Assembly: GCA_964555685.1 (NCBI GenBank)
Contig: CAZKTO010000042.1
Span: 1 to 26,074, forward strand
Source of the DNA: CAZKTO01 sp964555685
GTDB lineage: Bacteria; Chloroflexota; Dehalococcoidia; SHYB01
Length of the DNA stretch: 26,074 nt
Direction: 5' to 3'
Below are positions 6,191 to 13,100 of the stretch, piece after piece. The notes under the pieces are model-generated. The model was not told where the DNA came from and did not search any database. It saw nothing but the letters and a program-made list of their open reading frames with translations. A program made the position numbers and the translations under genes. Positions within the stretch are counted from its first letter, which is position 1, and every line of letters starts with the position of its first letter.

Positions 6191-8226
6191 ATGCTCGACG
6201 CAGCCCTGGCGTACGCCGCACGCGGCTGGCACGTCTTCCCATGCCGCCCCCACGCCAAGGAGCCCCTGACGGAGCACGGCTTCAAGGACGCCACCACGGA
6301 CGAGGCGACGATCCGCGCGTGGTGGACGCGCGGGCCTGACGCCAACATCGGCATCGCCACCCGTGCCAGCGGGCTTCTGGTTCTGGACGTGGACGACCGC
6401 AACGGCGGGGGCGACACCCTGGCAGGGCTACAACGCGAGCACGGGGCGCTCCCTCAGACGGTCGAGGCCGTCACGGGCAGCGGCGGGCGGCACGTCTACT
6501 TCCGCGCGCCGGACCCTGACACGATCCGCCGGAAGACCGCTGCCCTGGGGGCTGGTTTGGATCTCCCCCACTACGTCGTCGCCCCGCCTTCGGTTCACCC
6601 AGATACGGGCCGACGCTACGAGTGGGAGGTCAGCTCGCACCCTGACGCCGTACCGCTGGCTCCCGCACCGCCCTGGCTTGTGGCCCTGGCCCTGAAGCCG
6701 TCCATGAAGGCGCAGCATCCTGGGGGTGGCATCCGCATCTCGGAGAGGCGCAACGTGACCCTGGCGAGCCTGGCGGGGACCATGCGGCGGCAGGGAATGA
6801 CGGAGGAGGCCATCGTGGCCGCCCTGGTGGTGGAGAACGCCCTCCGCTGCGACCCGCCGCTCGGAGAGCCGGAAGTGCGGCGGATCGCGGCGTCCGTGGC
6901 GCGGTACGCGCCAAAAGAGGACGAGGCCACCGGAGCCCCCGTCGTCCGCCTGATCCGCCTGGAGGACGTGGAGCCCGAGGCCGTTACGTGGCTGTGGGAG
7001 CCGTACATCCCGCTCGGCAAGCTGACCCTCCTGGAGGGCGATCCGGGCGTCGGCAAGAGCCACGTCGCGCTCGCCATCGCCACCGCCGTGAGCCTTGGCC
7101 GGGGGCTGCCCGGCGCTCCGCCCCGCGAACCCGCCAACGTGCTGCTCATGAGCGCCGAGGATGGCCTGGGCGACACCATCCGGCCAAGGCTGGACCGCAT
7201 GGGTGCGGACGTGCGGCGCATCTTCGCCATGCCGGACCTCCTCACGCTAGACGAGGAGGGGCTGGCGGTGCTGGAGGCCCACATCGCCGAGGTGAAGCCC
7301 CTCCTGGTCGTCCTGGACCCGCTGGTGGCCTACCTGGGGGCCGAGGTCGACCTGCATCGCGCCAACGAGACGCGGGCCGTGACCGCCCGGCTCGCGGCCA
7401 TCGCGGAGCGGCACGGCTGCGCGATCCTGGCCGTGCGCCACCTGACCAAAGGCTCGACGGGGAGGGCGATCTATCGCGGGCTCGGCTCCATTGACCTCAC
7501 GGCGGCGGCGCGGAGCGTGCTCCTGGCGGGGTGCGACCCCAGCAACCCCCAAGATCGTGCCATTGTCCAGATCAAGAGTAACCTCGCCCCGATGGGCGAG
7601 GCCGTGGGCTACGCCATCACCCGGGAGGAGGGCTTCTCCTGGAGCGGCGAGAGCAGCCTGACGGCTGCGCGCATCCTGGCCTCCGAGGGTGGCGGCGAAG
7701 AGAAGCTGGAAGAGGCTAAGGAGTTCCTTCGCGCAACGCTGGCCGGGGGCCCGGCTGCGGCGGTGGACGTGCAGCGGGAGGCCAAGGCCGCCGGGATCAG
7801 CGAGAGCACGCTGACCCGCGCCAAAGCGGCGCTGGGGATCAAGCCGGCGCCCATCCGCGAGAGCGGCAAGCCTGGCGTGCAGGGATGGCGGTGGAGCCTC
7901 CCCGCCGCACCCGCCGCGCCCGCTGCTGGGGGTTTAGATGGCCACCTAGGGCGTCTTGGCCACCTAAACCCCGCCACTCCTGTTGGCCTCCCGAAAGCCG
8001 TTGATCACCTAAACCCCGTTGATCACCTAAACCCCGTTGATCACCTAAACCCCGNNNNNNNNNNNNNNNNNNNNNNNNNNNNNNNNNNNNNNNNNNNNNN
8101 NNNNNNNNNNNNNNNNNNNNNNNNNNNNNNNNNNNNNNNNNNNNNNNNNNNNNNGTTGATCACCTAAACCCCGTTGATCACCTAAACCCCGTTGATCACC
8201 TAAACCCCGACCGCGTGGAGTTGTAA
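6191..8226 (+). CDS. Bifunctional Prim-Pol primase/polymerase - RecA-fold helicase replicase (contains gap)
   Basis: Domains in order: Prim-Pol (1-165) with the metal motif LDVDD at 65-69 and the SGGRH motif at 97-101; a PriCT-like helical segment (188-240); a RecA/AAA_25-type ATPase with Walker A GDPGVGKS (283-290) and Walker B LLVVLD (371-376); then a winged-helix-like region (505-570). It should prime and unwind at the element's origin. The C-terminus is built from VDHLNP hexapeptides encoded by an 18-bp DNA repeat and is interrupted by 100 N. The stop is placed at 8224-8226: after the gap the repeat read in the same GTT-GAT-CAC frame continues to DRVEL-stop, one base before the next GTG. 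The 100-N filler itself breaks the frame, so the array length is unknown. Confidence 0.9.
7928..8208 (+). repeat. 18-bp tandem repeats in the 3' end of rep, candidate origin iterons
   Basis: Six exact copies of GTTGATCACCTAAACCCC are visible: 8000-8017, 8018-8035, 8036-8053, then after the gap 8155-8172, 8173-8190, 8191-8208. A 15/18 match lies at 7955-7972, a weaker one at 7937-7954, and an inverted GGGGGTTTAG at 7928-7937. Each unit is exactly six codons (VDHLNP) and holds the palindrome TGATCA. Direct repeats inside an initiator gene recall the lambda O gene. The phase on both sides implies that the missing part is 17+18k nt. Confidence 0.9.
8055..8154. other. Assembly gap (100 N) inside the tandem repeat
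   Basis: Identical repeat units flank the gap on both sides, so the assembler most likely failed on the array itself. The 100 N is probably a filler length. Confidence 0.97.
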
Positions 8227-8227
8227 C

Positions 8228-8770
8228 GTGGACGCAACTGCGATCCTCGACCGCCTTCGCGCGCTGGGCGTCCACGTCGAAGCGGCTGACGACAAGCTGG
8301 CACTCTCCCCTGCGTCCATTATCCCGCCGGAGCTGCTGGCGCTCGTGCGCGAGCATAAGCCTGCGATCCTCGCCGCCCTGGCGCCGGAGCCCCCCGTTGA
8401 CGCGCTGTTCCGGCGGTGCGGCGAGCTGGGGGTGACACTGCGCCTCGTTGACACGGCCGGCGCCTGGGGCCTGGTGGCCAGCCCACGCTCCAGCGTGACG
8501 CCTGAGCTGGCGGAGGCGATCAGCCGTCACAAGGCGGTGCTCCTGGCCGAGTTGATCCGTACTCAGGTCTGCTCCTTCCCAGGCTGCCGCCAGGAGACCT
8601 TCGTCTACGCCCGCTCCGCTGGCGATCTGCCGCTACAACCCCTGTGCCGTGAGCACTCGAAGCCCAGCCCTGCATTACCAGGCTCCGCGTGCTTCATATG
8701 CGACAGGCCCGCAGCAGTCTTAGGCGTGGACGGCCTAGCGCGGTGCGATGGCTGCAACTGGTGGCGCTGA
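8228..8770 (+). CDS. Tandem TubC-like domain protein with two Cys clusters
   Basis: This 180-residue protein has a GTG start, with GGAG 7 nt upstream inside the end of rep; one base separates it from the rep stop. Residues 4-52 (ILDRLRALGV..LALVREHKPAILAAL) and 57-110 (LFRRCGELGVTLRL..LAEAISRHKAVLLAELI) look like two copies of the small TubC N-terminal docking fold. The C-terminal third has C115, C120, C140 and H143, then C155-x2-C158 and C173-x2-C176, which suggests two zinc sites. TubC-like domains are best known from NRPS/PKS docking, but they recur beside mobile-element primases. A scaffold or DNA-binding replication accessory is my inference. No catalytic motif is visible. Confidence 0.8.
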   Translation: MDATAILDRLRALGVHVEAADDKLALSPASIIPPELLALVREHKPAILAALAPEPPVDALFRRCGELGVTLRLVDTAGAWGLVASPRSSVTPELAEAISRHKAVLLAELIRTQVCSFPGCRQETFVYARSAGDLPLQPLCREHSKPSPALPGSACFICDRPAAVLGVDGLARCDGCNWWR

Positions 8771-8781
8771 GGTGATATTGC

Positions 8782-8997
8782 ATGACGCAAACCGAGTTGC
8801 GGCCCGGCCAGCGGTGCCCCACATGCGGGCGGCGGGTGCCCCAACGCCCCGCTGGCCGCCCAGCCATGCCCTTGCCCGTCCGCGAGGTTTTGGACGCGCT
8901 TGCGGGCGGCGCTAGGGTGACGGACGCGGCCCGGCGGTTCGGCGTGAGCCGGGCCACGATCTACCGCGTGATGCACGGGGAGGCGGGCCGGGGGTAG
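8782..8997 (+). CDS. Small protein with CxxC and resolvase-type HTH
   Basis: This 71-residue protein starts with RCPTCGRRVP, half of a zinc knuckle, and ends with a helix-turn-helix, VTDAARRFGVSRATIYRVM (about 48-66), like the C-terminal domain of Hin/resolvase proteins. There is no recombinase catalytic domain and the protein seems complete. GAGGTGAT lies 6 nt before the ATG, and the gene follows the TubC-like gene by 11 nt. It is probably a DNA-binding regulator of the element. Confidence 0.78.
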   Translation: MTQTELRPGQRCPTCGRRVPQRPAGRPAMPLPVREVLDALAGGARVTDAARRFGVSRATIYRVMHGEAGRG

Positions 8998-9646
8998 GGT
9001 GGTGGGGGTACCGGGTGCCGCCGGGCAAGCAAGATGCGTGGACGGGGTGGGTGTGTGGACTTGGAGCGGCCTCACGAATGCACGCTGGTTTCCAAGAATT
9101 GGGGGGTGGTGGCCTGCATTCGCGCGCGCAGAGGCTTCGCTCACCCGTCCCCCCCTTCCGGGTTCCCCTCCCCCGTGCTGGCGTGTGCGCGATGATCCGC
9201 CCTTCGCCTTCGCGTTTCGCGCGCGATGGCGCACGACGGCGATGCTGCTGGGGATGGTGCTGGGGTATGGCTTGTGTGTTTGGGGTTGGCAAGGAGATAT
9301 GCCCTTGACAGCATAAGGGCTCGCCAGCAATCGGGGTGGCCGCGTCTGCCCGCAGGCTCCGTCACATGCCGAATGGCAATCCAACGAAGCCCAGGCTCGC
9401 GGCTCGCGTGCGAGGGGCGCCTGGCGGATGCGTCCCCTATCCCCCACTCCCCTTCCCCCGCTGAGGCGGTCTGCCGGGGCCTACGCGATGTCGCGCGCGT
9501 ATCCAGAAGCGCCCTTGCGAGCGGAAGTGCGCGGGCCTGGTTCGGAGTGGCAAGGCTTCGGGATCGCGCACGCGCCCGGACACAGCGCGCGGAGCGCTCT
9601 ACCATCGAAGGGGTTCAAGGGGAAACGCACCCCTTGGAGGTGGCTG
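8998..9646. other. Non-coding stretch with repeats
   Basis: I see no convincing gene here; the open frames are G- or P/R-biased shadows without ribosome sites. It holds two copies (9087-9106, 9320-9339) of the dispersed TTTCCA-type motif described separately, a GCCCTT/AAGGGC hairpin at 9301-9320, and pyrimidine-rich tracts near 9140-9180 and 9430-9465. Confidence 0.6.
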
Positions 9647-10121
9647 GTGACTACAGCAACAGCGAGGACGGCGACGGAACAGAAGTTGCAGGTGATGGAT
9701 AGCGCGGCCAGGCTGGCGTCCACAGTCCTTCGGGACATGGAGAAGGACGGCAGGCTGGCCCCTGGGATCAAGGCCATCAAACAATGGTGGCTCCACAACT
9801 ACCGGCAGGCCGGGCACAAGCGCCTGGGCCATTGCCTGCTCGGAATAGTCAGTGACACGCTGGAGGGCTGACCGAGAACCCACGAAACAACTCACCGCCC
9901 CTGGCAATGGACCGGGACACCCAGGGTACGCCAGCTAGCAAGGCGTGGGGGGCGTAGGGTGGGTATGGGCTTGGAACTCCCCCTAGCGACGCGGTGGATT
10001 TCCTAACAATGGGGTGTGACGGCATGGCGTGGCGCCGGGTAGCCGCGTTCGGCGGGGTGGGCCTGTGCGATAGCCATGGGTGGTAGAGCGCGTGCTTATA
10101 GGGTTTCCAGCAATTGGGGCA
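9087..10121 (+). repeat. Dispersed degenerate repeat, TTTCCAgcAATTGGGG type
   Basis: Related 20-mers lie at 9087-9106, 9320-9339, 9997-10016 and 10102-10121. The first, third and fourth are preceded by loosely similar G-rich stretches (GGTGGGT..TGG..CTTGG), so the full unit may be around 100 bp. They occupy the two gene-free parts of the element and flank the small gene at 9647-9871. The alignment was made by eye. Confidence 0.5.
9647..9871 (+). CDS. Small hypothetical protein, 74 residues
   Basis: GTG at 9647 is preceded by GGAGG with a 6-nt spacer. The product (V/M-TTATARTATEQKLQVMD... to ...HCLLGIVSDTLEG) looks like a real, largely helical, basic cytoplasmic protein, unlike the low-complexity upstream extension of the same frame to 9428. 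There is no membrane segment or known motif (IKQWWLHNYRQAGHKRLG is the most distinctive part). It stands alone between repeat-bearing spacers. I do not recognise it. Confidence 0.6.
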   Translation: MTTATARTATEQKLQVMDSAARLASTVLRDMEKDGRLAPGIKAIKQWWLHNYRQAGHKRLGHCLLGIVSDTLEG

Positions 10122-10274
10122 CTGATAGATTCCGGTTGTTCGTGATGGCCCATGCCTGCCAGCTCCACAGGGGAATCCACGGTGCTCTCGCCATCGCGCA
10201 CGCGAAGTCGCGAGTGGCGCAGGCCAGCCTGTGTGCGCGTGGCCAGCGACGTTAGGAGTCGCGTGCATGTACAC
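9872..10274. other. Non-coding stretch with repeats
   Basis: No supported gene. It holds the third and fourth copies of the dispersed motif (9997-10016, 10102-10121). The segment near 9914-10020 resembles 9008-9110 over about 100 bp with gaps. It ends at the stop codon of the leftward collagen-like gene. Confidence 0.55.
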
Positions 10275-11060
10275 CTAAAGCCGTTCAACGAAGGCCACAG
10301 CTTGGACGTTGATAAACTCGGCCAGCGTCCCGAGGGGGTTGCGCCCAACCACATAAAAGTCATGGTTGCCTGCGTCGAGGGTGAAGCTACGGATCACAGT
10401 AAGGGGCAGTTGTTGAATGACTCCCCCACTTCCCGGAAGCCCCCCAACAGGATCGAGGTTAGGCGGCGGGTCTAAAGTGATGTCTTCGCCGAAGGCTAAT
10501 GGAGGCCCCGCAGAAACCACACGCACTTGGATTGTGCCCAGCGCAAGCACAGTAACGACGCTTCTCTCGCCGAGTGTAATGGTGAGACACCGGCGGCCCG
10601 CCGTGGTTTGCGTATAGGCCAGACTGAAAGAGCAGGAGAACTGGTTGGTGACGACTCTAGTCCGAGAGGCGGCGGAACCTGCTGCGCCTTGTGGACCAAT
10701 GGGGCCAATGGGGCCTTGTGGCCCCCGTGGACCAGGTGGGCCTTCAATAATACTTGGAGTGCTTCTCAGTTGGCTCAGGTCGATTGGGGTCGGCGTGGGG
10801 GCTGGAGTAGCGGTGGGTTGCGGGGTCGGCGTGGCGGGGAACACGAGAGGAGTAGGGGTGGCGGGCAGGACTATGGGGGTGGGCGTAGCCGGAATACTGA
10901 CAGCAGTCGGTGTCTCAGGCTGATCTGGGGTCGGAAGGGATGCAACCACGGTGCTGGCGGCGTTCCTGGCGATGCGGTCTGCTTCGTCTCCACTCAGTCC
11001 TCCAGCACAGCCCGCAACGATGATGCTCACAAGCAAAAGTATGGGGACGGCCCTATTCAT
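10275..11060 (-). CDS. Collagen-like lipoprotein with Thr-Pro linker and beta-rich C-terminal domain
   Basis: This 261-residue protein has a lipoprotein signal peptide ending in the lipobox VAGC (Cys18). A short helix (21-42) and a Pro/Thr linker with repeated PATPTP units (49-92) follow. Residues 107-128 are seven perfect Gly-X-Y triplets (GPPGPRGPQGPIGPIGPQGAAG region). The C-terminal 130 residues are hydrophobic and beta-rich, with C143 and C158, and could be a C1q/TNF-like jelly roll as in BclA; this fold guess is weak. ATG 11060 is preceded by GAGGAGA. Expected location is the outer face of the cytoplasmic membrane, reaching out on the linker. It lies downstream of the nuclease gene on the same strand, 137 nt away. 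Confidence 0.85.
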   Translation of the reverse strand: MNRAVPILLLVSIIVAGCAGGLSGDEADRIARNAASTVVASLPTPDQPETPTAVSIPATPTPIVLPATPTPLVFPATPTPQPTATPAPTPTPIDLSQLRSTPSIIEGPPGPRGPQGPIGPIGPQGAAGSAASRTRVVTNQFSCSFSLAYTQTTAGRRCLTITLGERSVVTVLALGTIQVRVVSAGPPLAFGEDITLDPPPNLDPVGGLPGSGGVIQQLPLTVIRSFTLDAGNHDFYVVGRNPLGTLAEFINVQAVAFVERL

Positions 11061-11197
11061 CGTACTGTCTCCTCTCCGGGCGTAGGCGACCGTATTGGGA
11101 TTCGCCATTCTACAACGCCCGCTCCATGTTGTCGGGGTCGGCTGCGAAAGGGACGATGACGGCGCGGGCGCTAGAGCGCGTGGTCCGAAGGCGGCCC

Positions 11198-12145
11198 CTA
11201 CCTCTCACACCCAATTCCATCCCTGTCGCCGTCGAACCTATGAGGGTCGGGCGGCAACACCCGGAAGTTACGGTAAGGGATTTCACCACAGTCCAAATCT
11301 GGTGGCGGGGGTGGGATGCACACGTCAGGGTAGGAAGGACTGCAGTTAGTCCTCGACGCCGTTGTGGGTGTGGGTGTGCGGGGTGGCGGGATGAACGACG
11401 TTGGAGTTGGGGTGTGCGTCGCTGCGGTAGTTGGGCTCGGAGGAACAAACCCAGCGGTTGCAACAGGCTGAGCCGGGGTCGCCGTTGCCACACCGGACGC
11501 ACCTGCCCACAGCCCACGCCCCTGCTCGCGCGCCTTCCGCTGAAGGTCGAGGAACAGGTCTACATACTTCACGTCAGGCGGGAACGTCGATACCTGGGCC
11601 AGTCCCTCAGCCACGAGGACGGCATTGACCATCGTGTCCGCGTCCAGCCATACGTACCGGAGCAAGCGACCGAAGCGGTCGGTCTCCGACACGTCCTTTT
11701 CCAGGTACACGACTTTGCCCGCAACAAGCTCGCGGTTCCGCGCGGACGCCTCCTTGCCGAAAGGCTGAACAGGGCGGCTGGGGTCAACTGTCTCAGGGGT
11801 GTCAATGCCGATGTACCTGATCCGAACCGTCCGACCGTTGATCGCCACGTCAATGGTGTCGCCGTCGACTACGTTGACCACTTGGGCCGCGACCGCGCCC
11901 ACAGGCCCACGGCTAATACTGGAGGTTGGGGTTGCTGCGACCGTTTCTGCAGGGCGCGGCGCGGCAGTGCGGGAGGGCGTCGAAGTAGGCGCGCCGACGG
12001 TGGGTGAGCCGGTTCCTGGTGGCTGCGTCACCTCGCTACAGGCGACGGCCAGGAGCAAAAGACTGGCAGCCAACGCGCCCAGGGGTCGCAGGCCGGACGC
12101 CGCTGTCACGACCACCCCTGTCATCGCCCGCTGCAACTTGCGCAT
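11198..12145 (-). CDS. Lipoprotein thermonuclease (SNase) with Excalibur-like C-terminus
   Basis: This 315-residue protein has a signal peptide and lipobox LAVAC (Cys36), a Thr/Pro-rich linker (47-78), then a staphylococcal nuclease domain (about 85-215). Catalytic residues are visible: D94 and D96 (VVDGDTI), R110, D115, T116 and E118 (RYIGIDTPE), and R160 (DRFGRLLRY). A second Thr/Pro linker (220-266) leads to an Excalibur-like calcium motif with C268, C276, C286 and DGDRDGIGCE (305-314). It should cleave DNA or RNA outside the cell in a calcium-dependent way while tethered to the membrane. AAGGAGG lies 6 nt upstream of the ATG. As element cargo it could serve nutrient uptake, DNA degradation around the cell, or exclusion of incoming DNA. 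Confidence 0.93.
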   Translation of the reverse strand: MRKLQRAMTGVVVTAASGLRPLGALAASLLLLAVACSEVTQPPGTGSPTVGAPTSTPSRTAAPRPAETVAATPTSSISRGPVGAVAAQVVNVVDGDTIDVAINGRTVRIRYIGIDTPETVDPSRPVQPFGKEASARNRELVAGKVVYLEKDVSETDRFGRLLRYVWLDADTMVNAVLVAEGLAQVSTFPPDVKYVDLFLDLQRKAREQGRGLWAGASGVATATPAQPVATAGFVPPSPTTAATHTPTPTSFIPPPRTPTPTTASRTNCSPSYPDVCIPPPPPDLDCGEIPYRNFRVLPPDPHRFDGDRDGIGCER

Positions 12146-12325
12146 CTGCTCCTCCTTCGATAGCGTTCGTTAGCCCTATTTACATCAACAGGCACGCGCT
12201 ACGCAACAAGGCCGTGGCGGACGGCGGAACCCTCAAGTACGCCAAGAGCCGTTGCGCCTGGTTCTCCTGCACGCATATAGTTGGCCGCGTTACCGTCAAT
12301 CCTTGGCGAGCGGGGGGTGTGCATC

Positions 12326-12871
12326 ATGGGAATGCGGCGGCGACCCGTGTTGTTCATTGGTGTCCTGGTCTTGGCCTGGCTTGCGTCCGCGTGCGCCAGC
12401 GGCGTGACCGAGGAGCAAGTGCAACAGCGGGTGCAGGCGGAGCTTGCGCGTGTGCTGCCGACCGCCGTTGCCGAGGCGGTGGCGCAAGTGAAGCAGGGGC
12501 CGCCAGGCCCACAAGGCGGACGCGGCTCATCGGGGCCTCCCGGCGGTCCGGGTCCCATTGGACCCCAGGGGCCGAGGGGCTTGCAAGGGCCGCAAGGACC
12601 TGAGCCCACTGGCCTCAGCAGCCTGGAGAGCGACGTGAGTAGCCTGCGCAGTGCTCTTTATGGGCAGTTCGGGCCTGACCGCTTCGCTAGTGACGACGTG
12701 GGCGACCTGGAGAGCGACGTGTCCACGCTGGAAGGCCGCCTTGATGACCTTGAAACTACGCTTTACGGAGCATTTGGCTTGCCCGCCTTCGCATCTGATG
12801 AGATCGGAAAACTCAAGAACGACGTGCGTGCCATTTGCTCCCGATTGAACCTCACATGCAGAACACGCTGA
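12326..12871 (+). CDS. Collagen-like lipoprotein with coiled-coil segments
   Basis: This 181-residue protein has signal peptide MGMRRRPVLFIGVLVLAW and lipobox LASAC (Cys23). A helical segment (27-56) is followed by twelve Gly-X-Y triplets from G58 to about P93. Then come two similar helical repeats, LESDVSSLRSALYGQFGP (100-117) and LESDVSTLEGRLDDLETTLYGAFG (128-151), plus a third partial one (KLKNDVRAI). The heptad pattern suggests a trimeric coiled coil that would nucleate a collagen triple helix. ATG 12326 follows a GGGGGG tract by 8 nt; ATG 12332 is an alternative. It is divergent from the nuclease gene across 180 nt. It shares plan, but not obvious sequence, with the protein at 10275-11060. 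Confidence 0.85.
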   Translation: MGMRRRPVLFIGVLVLAWLASACASGVTEEQVQQRVQAELARVLPTAVAEAVAQVKQGPPGPQGGRGSSGPPGGPGPIGPQGPRGLQGPQGPEPTGLSSLESDVSSLRSALYGQFGPDRFASDDVGDLESDVSTLEGRLDDLETTLYGAFGLPAFASDEIGKLKNDVRAICSRLNLTCRTR

Positions 12872-12926
12872 GCCTGTACGAAACTGCGGCGACGCGATGG
12901 GCTACCTGAAGCACCCTTCAGAGGAT

Positions 12927-12949
12927 TTTGACAGCAATTTTGACAGCAA
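12927..12949 (+). promoter_or_regulatory. Paired TTTGACAGCAA sites, probable integrase arm-type sites (right)
   Basis: Copies lie at 12927-12937 and 12939-12949, in the same orientation and 12-bp period as the pair at 3870-3892, and 103 bp inside the right core. Two GGCGAACGC repeats follow at about 12954-12983 and could bind accessory factors. The rest of 12872-13052 holds no gene. Confidence 0.75.
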
Positions 12950-13052
12950 CCTGGGCGAACGCTGGCCGATTTTGGCGAACGCAGGCGGACGCTCGGCATT
13001 GAGTTGAACCTGTTGGCGCACGGCGGCGGACGTGGGCAAACAGTGCAGCCCA

Positions 13053-13092
13053 GATTTTAAGTCCGTCGCGTCTGCCGTTCCGCCACCTCGGC
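13053..13092 (-). pseudogene. Orphan 5' half of tRNA-Leu (40 nt)
   Basis: It matches nucleotides 1-40 of the intact tRNA-Leu at 3721-3803 and then diverges directly after the anticodon loop. It is the original host 5' half, cut off from its 3' half by the element. A consensus TATAAT still lies 8 nt upstream, so it may be transcribed as a tRNA-half-like leader reading into the element. Confidence 0.9.
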
Positions 13093-13093
13093 A
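13053..13093. repeat. Right attachment repeat (41-bp core)
   Basis: This copy is identical to 3764-3804. Together the two define the element ends. Confidence 0.95.
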
Positions 13094-13100
13094 TGACGCC

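Larger units (their letters stand above)
3764..13093. mobile_element. Integrated Prim-Pol element in tRNA-Leu (AICE-like, no TraB seen)
   Basis: The element is bounded by a perfect 41-bp direct repeat at 3764-3804 and 13053-13093; removing one copy rejoins a normal tRNA-Leu gene to its promoter. It carries int, an unknown Zn-finger gene, a xis-like gene, a Prim-Pol replicase, three small or unknown genes and a lipoprotein cargo block. The order tRNA-int / xis-rep resembles actinomycete integrative and conjugative elements of the Prim-Pol type. No FtsK/TraB translocase, relaxase, capsid or terminase gene is visible. It may be mobilised in trans, be a satellite, or have lost transfer genes; the gap at 8055-8154 is too repeat-bound to hide a large gene with certainty. 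Confidence 0.9.

Noticed and set aside
8000..8208. CRISPR array
   Set aside because: The 18-bp units are strictly tandem with no spacers, lie in frame in a gene and no cas gene is present.
9141..9702. Overlapping frames on both strands in the gene-free stretch
   Set aside because: No ribosome sites, no recognisable motifs, and R/S/P-rich translations; only the 9647-9871 part looks real.
11198..12145. Micrococcal-type nuclease as a toxin of a toxin-antitoxin pair
   Set aside because: It carries a signal peptide and acts outside the cytoplasm; no antitoxin-like gene is adjacent.
10275..12871. Phage tail fibres (because of Gly-X-Y repeats)
   Set aside because: Both collagen-like proteins have lipoprotein signal peptides, and no structural phage gene is present.
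13053..13093. A second functional tRNA-Leu gene
   Set aside because: The match stops after the anticodon loop; no variable arm, T-arm or 3' acceptor strand follows.
3764..13093. Prophage
   Set aside because: No capsid, portal, terminase, tail or lysis genes are visible among the element genes.
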